Shown: positions 43,750-53,127, numbered from the stretch's first letter. The stretch: DNA of 64,000 nt from Salinimicrobium flavum (GCF_042684505.1 NZ_JBHULT010000003.1:42590-106589); one strand, 5' to 3'. Notes: a model not told the origin generated them from the letters alone. A program made the numbers and translations.

Positions 43750-44115
43750 ATGAACACTACTAAAGCTCACAATGAGCGTATGGCAAAAATGACCTTTGCC
43801 TCTGTCTACCCTCATTATCTCACCAAAGTGGAGAAGAAGGGCAGGACCAGGGAAGAGTTACACAGGGTCATAATGTGGTTAACAGGCTTTGATGAAACGA
43901 AGATCCAGAACCTGATAAAAGAAAAGGTGACTTTTGAAACCTTCTTCCAGCGTGCTTCTCTTAATCCAAATGCACACCTTATCACCGGAGTAATTTGTGG
44001 GTATCGTGTCGAAGATATTGAGAATCCTTTGACACAGCGGGTTCGTTACCTGGATAAGTTGGTAGATGAGCTGGCGAAGGGAAAGAAGATGGAGAAGATC
44101 CTGCGCGGGTCGTAA
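43750..44115 (+). CDS. DUF2200 protein
   Basis: About 121 residues. MAKMTFASVYPHYLTKVEKK, the region HRVIMWLTGFDE and the LNPNAHLITGVICGYRVE segment are DUF2200 hallmarks. Function is unknown. I use the ATG at 43750 (MNTTKAHNERM) because the preceding residues are not family-like. Confidence 0.82.
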   Translation: MNTTKAHNERMAKMTFASVYPHYLTKVEKKGRTREELHRVIMWLTGFDETKIQNLIKEKVTFETFFQRASLNPNAHLITGVICGYRVEDIENPLTQRVRYLDKLVDELAKGKKMEKILRGS

Positions 44116-44149
44116 GTCAGCTGGTTAATTGGATTCGAATATACCCTTT

Positions 44150-44347
44150 CTAATTATCCTCAAAATGAAATATAGCCTCTATAGGCAATTCAAAAAGTTT
44201 TGAAATCCTGAAAGCTGTCGGTAAACTGGGATCAAATTTTTCTTTTTCAATGGCATTGATCGTTTGCCTGGATACGCCAATAATATCAGCCAGATCTTCC
44301 TGAGTGTAGTTTTTTTCAGCCCGAAGTACTTTTAACCTGTTTTTCAT
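44150..44347 (-). CDS. XRE-family HTH transcriptional regulator
   Basis: A 65-residue one-domain regulator: MKNRLKVLRAEKNYTQEDLA is helix 1 and 2, VSRQTINAIEKEKFDPSLP the recognition helix, and PIEAIFHFED the end of helix 5. It starts at 44347, where ATGA overlaps the stop of the membrane protein gene, so translation is coupled. The operon promoter carries a 16-bp palindrome that this regulator may bind (44765-44780). Confidence 0.9.
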   Translation of the reverse strand: MKNRLKVLRAEKNYTQEDLADIIGVSRQTINAIEKEKFDPSLPTAFRISKLFELPIEAIFHFEDN

Positions 44348-44736
44348 GAGTATCTTCTTGTATTTACCGTAATGCAAACTAAATATGTCACTCCTATGAA
44401 TAATACCAGGTTGCTTATTTCTGCATCGTGACTAATAAGATTGGTGGTGTCCAATAAAGAATAGGATAACCCTACAACAACAGCCAGTCCCAATGTTATA
44501 GCCATTGATTCTAAATGAATTTTACGTTCCAGCTCATCAAAATCATTAAACAGGTTTCTGTTTGCGATGATCATTAAAATTCCATTGGTGAAGTTGACAA
44601 CAACTGCGAGGACCGTTAAAACAGTGTGATCATCCCAAATGTACTTCGGGCCAAAAGAGGCAATTGCCATCGTTGCTACCCAACTCCACGTCCATGCAGC
44701 AAGTCGATGGAGATTCTTTTTACGTGCTTTTCTCAT
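44344..44736 (-). CDS. Four-helix membrane protein paired with an XRE regulator
   Basis: About 130 residues from the ATG at 44736 (MRKARKKNLHRL), which gives a positively charged N-terminus and four hydrophobic segments (WSWVATMAIASFG, VLTVLAVVVNFTNGILMII, AITLGLAVVVGLSYSLL, NLVLFIGVTYLVCITV). It resembles DUF2178-like proteins that are often coupled to an XRE gene. An upstream extension is unlikely since it lies over the promoter. Function unknown; perhaps signal input to the regulator. Confidence 0.7.
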   Translation of the reverse strand: MRKARKKNLHRLAAWTWSWVATMAIASFGPKYIWDDHTVLTVLAVVVNFTNGILMIIANRNLFNDFDELERKIHLESMAITLGLAVVVGLSYSLLDTTNLISHDAEISNLVLFIGVTYLVCITVNTRRYS

Positions 44737-44764
44737 TTTTAATGTAATTAAAGGTTGACTTAAA

Positions 44765-44780
44765 GTAAAGTTAACTTTAC
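44765..44780. promoter_or_regulatory. Palindromic operator candidate of the XRE/membrane protein operon
   Basis: GTAAAGTTAACTTTAC is a perfect 16 bp palindrome, 29 bases before the membrane protein ATG. It touches the -7 box (44780-44787) and covers the expected transcription start, the usual place for a repressor. Confidence 0.55.
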
Positions 44781-44808
44781 AAATGTAAACAAATAATTTA
44801 AATGTCAA
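44780..44808 (-). promoter_or_regulatory. Promoter of the membrane protein/XRE operon
   Basis: On the minus strand TTG (44808-44806), 18 bases, then TACATTTG (44787-44780) matches TAnnTTTG. It drives the two-gene operon. Confidence 0.55.
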
Positions 44809-45299
44809 GTCTTATTTACAAAATAAATAAAAAAGGTGTATTGGAAACGGCTCGTTTCAACGTATGGAGGCCGTATTCTTTAGTCTTAAAAAAGCCATTA
44901 GCTGTGAGCCGTGTGTTTATCATTCAAGGTCAAAGTCTGGGGTTCAGGTTGTGTCATTTAGACAGAGCGAATTATTCGGTAGAATGAGGTTGTGACCAGG
45001 ATTCTTTTGATTAAACATTAGCCATTAGCTACTGGTTTTAGACTGGTTTAAAAATTTCCTACTTCTAAATTCCGGAAGCCGTCCTCTTTAAAAAATAAGG
45101 AATTTAATGCTTCCTTATCTTGTAAAACTTTAATTAAAACTCCCCTTGGGAAGCCCCGCTGAGTTTTAATCATGTACATTTAGTGCCGGATATTATGTTT
45201 TTATTCTTGCCGGTCATAGGGGATTTCATCTATGAAATAGGGAAGTAAATCCCGTTTCGGTTGCGCTGAAACATATTATTAAGTCCCTAAGAAAAAACC
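44809..45299. other. Long intergenic region upstream of the AraC-type gene
   Basis: No credible gene. Degenerate elements such as ATTAGCCATTAGCT and AAATTCCGGAAGCCGTCC (45060-45090) resemble GTTAGCTGTTAGCC and AAATTCCGAGAGTTGTCC near 43630-43700, so this may be a dispersed intergenic repeat. ATTTCATCTATGAAAT at 45224-45239 is a near palindrome. Confidence 0.4.
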
Positions 45300-45872
45300 A
45301 TGAAGTTATATATAAAATACATGGTTGGTCTTCCTTGTAGAGAACGGGTGAAAGAAGAACTGGAAAGGTTGAGGATTCCTTTTGGAATAATTGACATTGG
45401 AGTGGTTGAACTTCCAGATGATTTAAGTCTGAAACAGCGGGAGAAACTTAAAAACAATCTTTTATCATATGGGCTAAAACTGTACTCGACCAATAAAGGT
45501 ATTCTGTTCGAAAAAATAAAAGCTGCAATTCTTGAAATGATCAGTTATTCTGATGGGCAGCCGGTAATGAGTTTTTCGATTTACCTCAGTAGTAGGTTAG
45601 GTTACGACTACACCTACCTGGCCAATATTTTTTCTGAAGTGAGCGGGATCTCCATTCAACAGTATATAATTCTCAGTAAAATTGAAAGAGCAAAAGAATT
45701 GGTTTTAACCGAAGACATAAGTATATCTGAGATCGATTATCAATTGCATTACAGCAGTGTGGCCCATTTATCGGGTCAGTTTAAAAAAGTTACCGGTCTT
45801 TCTCCTTCGGGTTTTAAATTGATCAGGCAGCAAGAGGAAAACCTCGTGAAAAACAAAAGAGAAAAAGATTAG
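45300..45872 (+). CDS. AraC-type HTH regulator
   Basis: A 190-residue protein. The C-terminal part (about 80-180) has two HTH units: LGYDYTYLANIFSEVSGIS and ISEIDYQLHYSSVAHLSGQF, then FKKVTGLSPSGFK, as in AraC family. The N-terminal part (about 1-75) with VELPDDLSLKQREKLKNNLL is found in flavobacterial orphan regulators. The gene precedes the ice-binding protein and OmpA genes, but control over them is not proven. The ATG at 45300 is preceded by an A-rich region. Confidence 0.85.
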   Translation: MKLYIKYMVGLPCRERVKEELERLRIPFGIIDIGVVELPDDLSLKQREKLKNNLLSYGLKLYSTNKGILFEKIKAAILEMISYSDGQPVMSFSIYLSSRLGYDYTYLANIFSEVSGISIQQYIILSKIERAKELVLTEDISISEIDYQLHYSSVAHLSGQFKKVTGLSPSGFKLIRQQEENLVKNKREKD

Positions 45873-46184
45873 AACGGCTTGGGAAAAAGGCTAGGAAATT
45901 AATGTATCGAGAACTTTTGGAAGAATTAAATTTAATCCCGTATGAAGTTTTCCTTTTCTCTCGACCATTCATTCACTTCTATTCATATCCTTCCCGCTTA
46001 AAAGCAATTATTACCGTTAATCGACAGGTTTCAAATTTTCATTTGGTTTTTTTCCTTCATTTAAAATCTGATTACGACTCTATTAAGGCTCCAACCTCAG
46101 CCTTGGCGGCCTGTGTATGCCAATAGTTAAAATATACCCAATAGTGTGAATTGTATAACATCTCCGGCCGGCTTGTCCCTCAAA

Positions 46185-46213
46185 TTTGCACGGGTGAAAA
46201 TTACTTCACTTTG
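46185..46213 (+). promoter_or_regulatory. Candidate promoter of the ice-binding protein gene
   Basis: TTTG (46185-46188), 17 bases, then TCACTTTG (46206-46213), one base off TAnnTTTG. It places transcription near 46219, consistent with translation from ATG at 46246. Confidence 0.4.
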
Positions 46214-46245
46214 GCCCCATGCCATTAACCCCTAAACAAGAATAT

Positions 46246-48177
46246 ATGCATTTTAAAAAATTACATTTAACCTCTGTCCTGGCTTTTGCTTTCGCAATGG
46301 TGTTTTTAGTTGCCGGTTGCGCCAAAGATGATGTCGAGGAGATCATTGGAGTATGCCCGATTATATTATCCACAATCCCCGAGGATGGTGATATCAACGT
46401 TCCTCTTGACCAGGTAATATCGGTCACCTTTAATACAGAGTTAGACCCTCAAACGGTCAATTCACAAACATTTAAAGTAAACGGAACATCTGCCTTGGCA
46501 GGAACCATTACTTATTCAGAATCAACGGCTTTCTTTACACCCTCTGCAGATCTTCTACCAAACACAACCTACACGGGAACTGTTACTACAGGGATCAAAG
46601 ATCCTTTAGGTAGTGCCTTGCAGGAAAATTATGTGTGGAGCTTTACAACGGTACCGCAAATAACTGTGACTGCTTCACCAGAGACCAGTGGTACTGTCAC
46701 AGGATCGGGAACATTTGATAATGGAGCTATAGTCACAGTTGCAGCAACACCTAATGAAGGTTTTGTATTTACAAACTGGACGGTTGGTGATAAGGTTGTT
46801 TCAACAAGCTCAAGCTATCAGTTTGAAATGGATGGTAACATCGCAATAGTGGCAAATTTTGCGGAGGTTGCTTCCGGAAATTTTAGAATAAATCTTTCTT
46901 CAAGTCCTGTTGCCGGTGGAACAACAAATGGATCGGGACAATTTGATGAAAATTCAGTTGTAACTGTTTCTGCTTTACCAAATCAGGGTTACTTCTTCGT
47001 AAACTGGACAGAAGGTGAAACTGTAGCTTCTACCAGTGCCAGTTATCAGTTCACTTTGACAGGAAACAGAACTCTGGTTGCACATTACAGCCAAATACCG
47101 GAAGATCAATTTGCAGTTATTCTATCGGCAAGTCCATCAGAAGGTGGGTCTATAAATGGTTCTGGTTCATTTGACGCTGAAACTGACGTGACTGTAACAG
47201 CAACTCCTAATTCAGGATATACTTTTGTAAACTGGACAGCAAACGGAGAGGAAGTATCAACAGATTCTGGTTATACCTTTGAATTAACTGAAAACACTAA
47301 TCTGGTTGCTAATTTTGAGCGTAACACCTACACATTAAATGTAACCGCAGAATACGGCGAGGTTGAAATAAATCCAAATGATCAAAATTACAATCATGGA
47401 GATCAGGTTGTCCTTACCGCTAAACCTGCTGATGGATATGAATTTTCATCATGGAGTGATGATGCTTCAGGAAACAATAATCCATTGACTGTGGTCATGG
47501 ATTCAGATAAGAATATTACCGCTAATTTCACCCAGGTAAATACCGGTAATCTTGAGGGAATAAACCTGCTGTCTGCTGCAGATTTTGTTGTTCTTGCAGG
47601 AGCGGGTATCACCAACACTGGTATTAACACTATTCTAAACGGTGACGTGGGTTCTTATCCCACAGCTACTATTACAGGCTTAGACGAGACCAACGTTAAC
47701 GGTACACTTTATACCACTGCCAATCCTATTGTTGAAGAAGCTAAAATAGATTTGACGGCAGCTTTTAATGATGGCCAGTCGAGATCTTTAAACCCTATCT
47801 CGTTACCGGGACAACTTGGAGGTTTAACCCTTGCTCCCGGATTGTATGCAAATTCAACTTCAACGGGAATATCAGGAACAGGACCGCAGGGTATCCTAAC
47901 ACTACATGGGGACGCAAATGCTGTCTGGATTTTCCAGATAGGATCTACGCTCATTACAGATCCGGGTACAAGTATTGTCCTTTCAGGTGGTGCAAAAGCT
48001 GAGAATATTTTCTGGGTGGTAGGATCTTCCGCAACTCTTGGAACTACTTCTGTTTTCTTCGGAAATATCCTTGCCAACATATCAATTACTCTAAATACCG
48101 GTGCAACTGTAGACGGAAGGGCATTGACCAGAACAGGCTCTGTTAGCCTGGATTCGAATACAGTGACAAAACCGTAA
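46246..48177 (+). CDS. Ice-binding lipoprotein (DUF3494) with Ig-like and InlB-like repeats
   Basis: About 643 residues from ATG at 46246, which gives a lipoprotein signal (FLVAGC). Order: Big_5-like Ig domain (about 41-136); four InlB B-type repeats (about 137-430), each with a core such as GFVFTNWTVGDKVVSTSSSY; and a C-terminal DUF3494 beta-solenoid (about 437-643) with INLLSAADFVVLAGAGIT and GAVWIF-type strands (NAVWIFQIGSTLI). DUF3494 proteins bind ice, allowing survival or attachment. The earlier ATG at 46219 lacks support. No cold-shock site is seen. Confidence 0.85.
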   Translation: MHFKKLHLTSVLAFAFAMVFLVAGCAKDDVEEIIGVCPIILSTIPEDGDINVPLDQVISVTFNTELDPQTVNSQTFKVNGTSALAGTITYSESTAFFTPSADLLPNTTYTGTVTTGIKDPLGSALQENYVWSFTTVPQITVTASPETSGTVTGSGTFDNGAIVTVAATPNEGFVFTNWTVGDKVVSTSSSYQFEMDGNIAIVANFAEVASGNFRINLSSSPVAGGTTNGSGQFDENSVVTVSALPNQGYFFVNWTEGETVASTSASYQFTLTGNRTLVAHYSQIPEDQFAVILSASPSEGGSINGSGSFDAETDVTVTATPNSGYTFVNWTANGEEVSTDSGYTFELTENTNLVANFERNTYTLNVTAEYGEVEINPNDQNYNHGDQVVLTAKPADGYEFSSWSDDASGNNNPLTVVMDSDKNITANFTQVNTGNLEGINLLSAADFVVLAGAGITNTGINTILNGDVGSYPTATITGLDETNVNGTLYTTANPIVEEAKIDLTAAFNDGQSRSLNPISLPGQLGGLTLAPGLYANSTSTGISGTGPQGILTLHGDANAVWIFQIGSTLITDPGTSIVLSGGAKAENIFWVVGSSATLGTTSVFFGNILANISITLNTGATVDGRALTRTGSVSLDSNTVTKP

Positions 48178-48217
48178 TCCTTTTTAGGATCAGGAAAAAA
48201 CAAAATTTTTATAAACA

Positions 48218-48240
48218 GGGGCTCTGCATGGCACAGCCCC
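48218..48240 (+). terminator. Hairpin between the ice-binding and OmpA genes
   Basis: GGGGCT and AGCCCC flank a stem with a CTGCATGGCAC centre. TTATAA follows. It may be a partial terminator or an mRNA-stability hairpin inside the operon, 13 bases before the OmpA ATG. Confidence 0.4.
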
Positions 48241-48253
48241 TTATAACTCAAAT

Positions 48254-50221
48254 ATGAAAAAACTACTATTTATTTTTTTAATCGCATTAGTTTTCCAAAT
48301 GCCTTCTATGGCACAGGAAGCTCAATACGAAAAACCAACCTGGTTATTTGGTGTAGCCGCCGGTGCGAACTTTAATTTCTATCGCGGAACCACTCAGCGC
48401 TTAAATTCTGGTTTAACAGTACCTGCTGCTTTCAAAGATGGGGATGGGATCGGACTTTTCGCTGCACCTCTTGTAGAATATCATTTCCCGAATTCTGTTT
48501 GGGGAATTATGCTGCAAAGCGGGTATGACAGTCGTCAGGGCGATTGGGATCAGGTGACTTCACCGTGTAACTGTCCTATGGATTTGTCTTCAGATCTCAG
48601 TTATATTACCGTTGAACCCAGTTTGCGTATTGCACCTTTTAAGAACGGATTTTATTTGTACGGAGGTCCAAGACTGGCTTTCAATTTAGATAAATCGTTT
48701 ACCTATGAAAAAGGAATCAATCCTGCATATCCTGAGCAAACAGCAGATCCTGCTGTTAATGAAGATTTTGGTGATGTAGAGAACACAATTATCTCTATGC
48801 AGGTAGGAGCGGGGTTTGATATACCTCTGTCGTCAAACAAACAAAAAACTCAATTTGTGCTTTCACCATTTGTAGCCTTCCATCCTTATTTTGGTCAAAA
48901 TCCACGTGCAACAGAATCATGGAATATTACCACGATAAGAGCCGGTGCTACCCTTAAATTTGGGATGGGACGGAAATCTGTAATTGAAGAAGCTGAAGTT
49001 GTAAGACCATCAATTGCATTCACTGTAGATTCTCCAATGAATCTTCAGGGGGAACGCATTATTTCTGAAACTTTTCCTTTAAGTAATTATATCTATATGG
49101 ATAAAGGATCTACCGCGATCCCAAACAGGTATGTATTACTGGAAAAAGACCAGGTAAAGAATTTTAAAGAAGACCAGGTGGAGGTAAATAATACAACCAA
49201 CTTATCGGGACGTGCAAAACGTGAAATGGCAGTTTATTACAATGTATTAAATATCCTTGGGGACCGTATGGGAAAAAATCCGGACGCAACCATAACCCTG
49301 GTTGGATCAACAGAAACAGGTAAAGAGGACGGAAAAACAATGGCAGGATCTGTAAAGACCTATCTTGTTGAAGTCTTTGGGATCAATGCATCAAGAATTG
49401 CTGTTGAAGGAAGAACCGAACCGAAGATCCCGTCAAAAAAACCGGGTGGAACACTTGAGTTGGATCTTTTGCGTGAAGAAGACAGAAGGGTGTCTGTAGA
49501 AAGTAATTCTCCTGCCTTGCTTATGGAATTCCAGAGCGGGCCTAATGCACCTCTAAAACCGGTAAGCCTTAAAGGCATTCAGGAAGCACCTGCGGAAAGT
49601 TATGTGACCTTCAAGGCCGAAGGAGCAAAAGAGGCATTTACAACCTGGAAACTCGAGCTTACAGACGAAAAAGGGAATGTAAAAAACTACGGTCCTTATA
49701 CCGAAGAAGAAGTGAGTATTCCCGGAAAAACCATTTTAGGAAGCAGCACCAAAGGAGACTTTAAAGTGAAGATGATAGGTACTGCAAGTGATGGCGAGAT
49801 CGTGACAAAGGAATCTAAAATAAATGTTGTGCTCTGGGCTCCATCTGAACTGGAGGAAGGGATGAGATTTAGTATTCTTTACCAATTTGATGACGCCAAA
49901 GCTATCGCGATGTATGAGAAATATCTTACTGAAGTTGTTGCACCAAAAATCCCTAAAAACGGTAAAGTCATTATCCATGGGCATACAGATGCTATTGGGG
50001 AAACCGGGAGCAATCAAATACTGTCTTTGGCTCGTGCCAACGATGTTAAGAAGATCCTGGAAAATGCACTTTTGAAATCAAATAGAAAGGATGTGCAATT
50101 TGAGGTTCAGGGTTTTGGTGAAGATACGGCCAAATCCCCGTTTGGAAACAAACTTCCCGAAGAGCGCTCTTACAATCGTACGGTTGTAATTGATCTTCTG
50201 CCGGCCAATAGTGCCAGCTAA
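48254..50221 (+). CDS. Large OmpA-family outer-membrane protein
   Basis: A 655-residue protein with a signal peptide (LVFQMPSMAQ), a barrel-like domain (about 25-235), an internal OmpA-like region (residues about 325-400, ATITLVGSTETGKEDG) and a C-terminal OmpA domain with HGHTDAIGETGSNQILSLAR (about 574-593). It would bind peptidoglycan and link to the outer membrane. It follows the ice-binding gene by 76 bases and may be cotranscribed, suggesting joint envelope display. Confidence 0.88.
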   Translation: MKKLLFIFLIALVFQMPSMAQEAQYEKPTWLFGVAAGANFNFYRGTTQRLNSGLTVPAAFKDGDGIGLFAAPLVEYHFPNSVWGIMLQSGYDSRQGDWDQVTSPCNCPMDLSSDLSYITVEPSLRIAPFKNGFYLYGGPRLAFNLDKSFTYEKGINPAYPEQTADPAVNEDFGDVENTIISMQVGAGFDIPLSSNKQKTQFVLSPFVAFHPYFGQNPRATESWNITTIRAGATLKFGMGRKSVIEEAEVVRPSIAFTVDSPMNLQGERIISETFPLSNYIYMDKGSTAIPNRYVLLEKDQVKNFKEDQVEVNNTTNLSGRAKREMAVYYNVLNILGDRMGKNPDATITLVGSTETGKEDGKTMAGSVKTYLVEVFGINASRIAVEGRTEPKIPSKKPGGTLELDLLREEDRRVSVESNSPALLMEFQSGPNAPLKPVSLKGIQEAPAESYVTFKAEGAKEAFTTWKLELTDEKGNVKNYGPYTEEEVSIPGKTILGSSTKGDFKVKMIGTASDGEIVTKESKINVVLWAPSELEEGMRFSILYQFDDAKAIAMYEKYLTEVVAPKIPKNGKVIIHGHTDAIGETGSNQILSLARANDVKKILENALLKSNRKDVQFEVQGFGEDTAKSPFGNKLPEERSYNRTVVIDLLPANSAS

Positions 50222-50247
50222 TATTTAAGGTAAAAAATCTTAAGAAC

Positions 50248-50281
50248 AGGATCTGACGTAAAAATCAGGTCCTTTTTTTAT
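50248..50281 (+). terminator. Terminator of the large OmpA gene
   Basis: AGGATCTGA pairs with TCAGGTCCT (one G-T), followed by TTTTTTTA. Confidence 0.85.
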
Positions 50282-50327
50282 TTTAAAAATAGGGTAGCGG
50301 TCTTCGCTCTTTCAAAATATGCAATGA

Positions 50328-51419
50328 TCAAGCTCTGAAATTCAAAATAAAGGTTGTTCCAACATTCACTTTACTTTCTAAACTTATATTGCCTCCCAAA
50401 CTATTCATATAATTATTGACCAGGTATAAGCCTATGCCTTTACTATCGTGATGATCATGAAAACTCTGGTGTAGCCCAAAGATTTTGCCGTCTACCTTTT
50501 CCATATCAAACCCAAGTCCGTTATCCGAAAAAATAATACGTATGAAATTATCCACTTTTTTAGAAGTAATATCAATTTTCGGAGTACAACCGGGTCTGGA
50601 ATATTTTATTGAATTTGAAATTAAATTGAGAAATATGCTGTGCAGATAAAAGGCATTGGATTTTATATCTGCCACCTCCGAAAAATCTATATTAAAAACT
50701 GCTTTGGAATCTTCAATTAAAACTTTTAACGGCTCCAGTGTATTGTCCAGGGTGTTCTTAAGATTGACTTTTTCGAGTTTTACATTTAATTTATCTTCTT
50801 CATTTAAAATATCAATATGTTTGTTTAAGGTGTCATTCAGCTGAAAAGCCGAGGTTTCCACCATCTCCAAATAAAGCAGGGTATCTTTATCCTGTATGGT
50901 CGAGGTATCTATAAGGTTTATAAGTGAGATCAAATTACTCACTGGAGTCCTGAGATCATGGGAAGTGGTATAGGTTAATTGCTTAAATTCTGCATTGACT
51001 TTGGTAAGATTGGTAAGCAGGGAATTTCGCTCTTCTTCCAATTTTTTAATATGGGTAATATTTTTAGCGATGGCATAAATTAAATTCAGGGATGGTTCTG
51101 GGATTGAGGTCCAGGTGAGCCACACAATTTCCCCTGATTTGGTCAAATACCTGTTTTCGAAATTTAAAAGGGGTACATCCCTTTTTAAATGGTCTCTATA
51201 GCTGGATGTAATACTTTTATCTCCCGGGTATATATTATCACTTATTGGCCTGGAAAATAATTCTTCCTGGGTGTATCCCAATAACTTCAGAAAGGCAGGA
51301 TTTACCCTTCGGAAATATCCGTCATAACCTGCAATGCAAAGAAAATCGGAGGATGACTCGAAAAAAGGTTCAATGTTAAATGGTTCAACATTTATGGGAG
51401 GCTTATCAAAAATGGGCAT
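50328..51419 (-). CDS. PAS-domain sensor histidine kinase
   Basis: A 363-residue cytoplasmic-looking protein: PAS fold (about 15-125), DHp with TTSHDLRTPVSNL (His154), and an HATPase_c domain with FLNLISNSIKYS (N-box), FSDNGLGFDMEK (G1) and GIGLYLVNNYM (G2). No membrane helix and no receiver are seen, so it is an orphan. It is convergent with the OmpA gene. Confidence 0.9.
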   Translation of the reverse strand: MPIFDKPPINVEPFNIEPFFESSSDFLCIAGYDGYFRRVNPAFLKLLGYTQEELFSRPISDNIYPGDKSITSSYRDHLKRDVPLLNFENRYLTKSGEIVWLTWTSIPEPSLNLIYAIAKNITHIKKLEEERNSLLTNLTKVNAEFKQLTYTTSHDLRTPVSNLISLINLIDTSTIQDKDTLLYLEMVETSAFQLNDTLNKHIDILNEEDKLNVKLEKVNLKNTLDNTLEPLKVLIEDSKAVFNIDFSEVADIKSNAFYLHSIFLNLISNSIKYSRPGCTPKIDITSKKVDNFIRIIFSDNGLGFDMEKVDGKIFGLHQSFHDHHDSKGIGLYLVNNYMNSLGGNISLESKVNVGTTFILNFRA

Positions 51420-51804
51420 AGTATCGAATTCGTTTTTATTTTATCCTTAGGAGTGTAATAAAAATTTCACCTGAAGGCTTTGCATAAAAAATCTGGTTAA
51501 ATTGATGGTGGGGCATAAATTTAAAGAGGTTTAATTAAATATTGAGATAAACTAGAGGACTCAAACATACAATTAAAAACCCGTGAAAATCCATAACTTA
51601 CAAGGAGGTAGTGTATTTCACCGCTTTTTTAAGCTTCTTAAAGTTTTTTGAAGGAGAAATGGAATCCGGTATTTTGGGAAAAGAATCAAGGCTTAACGCC
51701 GAAGGTTGGAGGTTTTAACGACAAGCCTTCAGGTTGATTCAGGAAGTAAAACATGATGAAATTTATCCGGATAAAAGGTTTACATTTAATGCCTGTTCCG
51801 GAAA
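51420..51804. other. Divergent region between the histidine kinase and PqiA-like genes
   Basis: 385 bases with no clear gene, repeat or terminator. ACAAGGAGGT at 51600-51609 is purine-rich but lacks an ORF. Confidence 0.35.
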
Positions 51805-53127
51805 ATGATGTCTAAAACTTTACAACGCCTCCTCCTTATGATCTTTACAGGCGGTCTGCTAGCCGTCGCGGGGTGGAGCAGCTATCTCGTCTATAAATAT
51901 TCTTCAGAAGCAGCTGAGATCAAGAAAGACTACAGCGAACTTAACAGCATTACTCACGGAATCCTTTCGGTAAATATTTGGAGGGATCATTTGACCAGTA
52001 TGGTCCTTAACCGTATTGACGATTTTGAATTCACCCCTGAACAGGAAGATACCCTTGTCCTTCAGGTAGAGAACATTCTTACCGCAGGGATCGATCAGGG
52101 GGATAGTTTGATCAACCTCAAACAGAAGTCTATAAAGGGGAAACTCAGGAAATTTGCAGTAAGAGCGCTGGTCCCCGAGGAAAAGATCAGAGCCCTGGTA
52201 CCTATGTTCGCACAGACCATAGTGGATGAGATCCAAAAACCCGAAAATAAAGAAGCGTTGAAGTATGTCATAAAAAGCAAACTTCAGGAATACAGTGATA
52301 TGACTCATGCAGATTCTGAAGTTGCTGTTTTACAACTAAATGAGCTTCTTGAGAAGTATGGGGTTGCCGATCTTAAAGGATTCAACCGGAAAACTTCAGA
52401 AGATCTCAGGGAACTGGAGACCCAAACCTACTTTCATACCTATATCCTGCTCGGCATAATTGGGATCTTTCTCGTTCTTTGGTGGTTACTCAGAAACCAA
52501 AGACCCTTGCATACACCTTTGTTTATAATTTCTGTTCTGGCATCTTTAGCGGTGCTATTCGCAGGACTCACTGCCCCAATGATAGAAATAGATGCACGTT
52601 TCCAACAAGTGAATTTTTTACTGATAGGGGAAGAGATATCTTTTAATGACCAGGTGATTTTTTTTCAAAGTAAAAGTATCCTGCAGGTTATCGATATCCT
52701 GTTTGACACGGGTAAAGTAGATTCGGTTTTTGTAGGGATCCTTATTCTTGCCTTCAGCATAATTTTTCCTGTTGCTAAACTAATATCCACTCAGATCTAC
52801 CTGGGCGGAAGTGAAAAGCTTAGGAAAAATAAGATCCTGAAATTCTTTGCCTTTAAGTCGGGGAAGTGGAGCATGGCTGATGTGTATGTGATCGCCATTT
52901 TTATGGCATATATAGGCTTCCAGGGAATACTGGACCACCAACTGTTAGCTTTGAATATGGAAACTGAGTCGCTTGTAAGTATCTCGACCAACAAAACCTC
53001 TTTGCAGCCCGGGTTTATTATTTTTATTGGCTTTGTTTTATTTAGTCTTATCCTTTCTACCATTCTTAAAAAGATGACGGGATTAGAAAAAAAATCAAGA
53101 AACAAGAGTCAGGAGACAAAAGTTTGA
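51805..53127 (+). CDS. PqiA-like membrane protein with a long periplasmic domain
   Basis: A 440-residue protein. One N-terminal helix (about 8-30) is followed by a helical extracytoplasmic part (about 31-205), then four helices (about 212-232, 240-262, 300-330, 350-420) that resemble the PqiA C-terminal core (LAFSIIFPVAKLIS and FKSGKWSMADVYVIAIFMAY). Family members work with MCE-type PqiB in lipid transport, but no MCE gene is nearby. Function is therefore unknown. The MM start could be 51805 or 51808. Confidence 0.72.
   Translation: MMSKTLQRLLLMIFTGGLLAVAGWSSYLVYKYSSEAAEIKKDYSELNSITHGILSVNIWRDHLTSMVLNRIDDFEFTPEQEDTLVLQVENILTAGIDQGDSLINLKQKSIKGKLRKFAVRALVPEEKIRALVPMFAQTIVDEIQKPENKEALKYVIKSKLQEYSDMTHADSEVAVLQLNELLEKYGVADLKGFNRKTSEDLRELETQTYFHTYILLGIIGIFLVLWWLLRNQRPLHTPLFIISVLASLAVLFAGLTAPMIEIDARFQQVNFLLIGEEISFNDQVIFFQSKSILQVIDILFDTGKVDSVFVGILILAFSIIFPVAKLISTQIYLGGSEKLRKNKILKFFAFKSGKWSMADVYVIAIFMAYIGFQGILDHQLLALNMETESLVSISTNKTSLQPGFIIFIGFVLFSLILSTILKKMTGLEKKSRNKSQETKV

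Noticed and set aside
45902..46126. 74-residue ORF between the AraC-type and ice-binding genes
   Set aside because: Low-complexity hydrophobic/Ser-rich translation, no ribosome-binding support and no recognised homology.
46680..47530. CRISPR or nucleotide tandem repeat within the ice-binding gene
   Set aside because: The similarity is at protein level between InlB-type domains; the DNA copies have diverged and have no spacer pattern.
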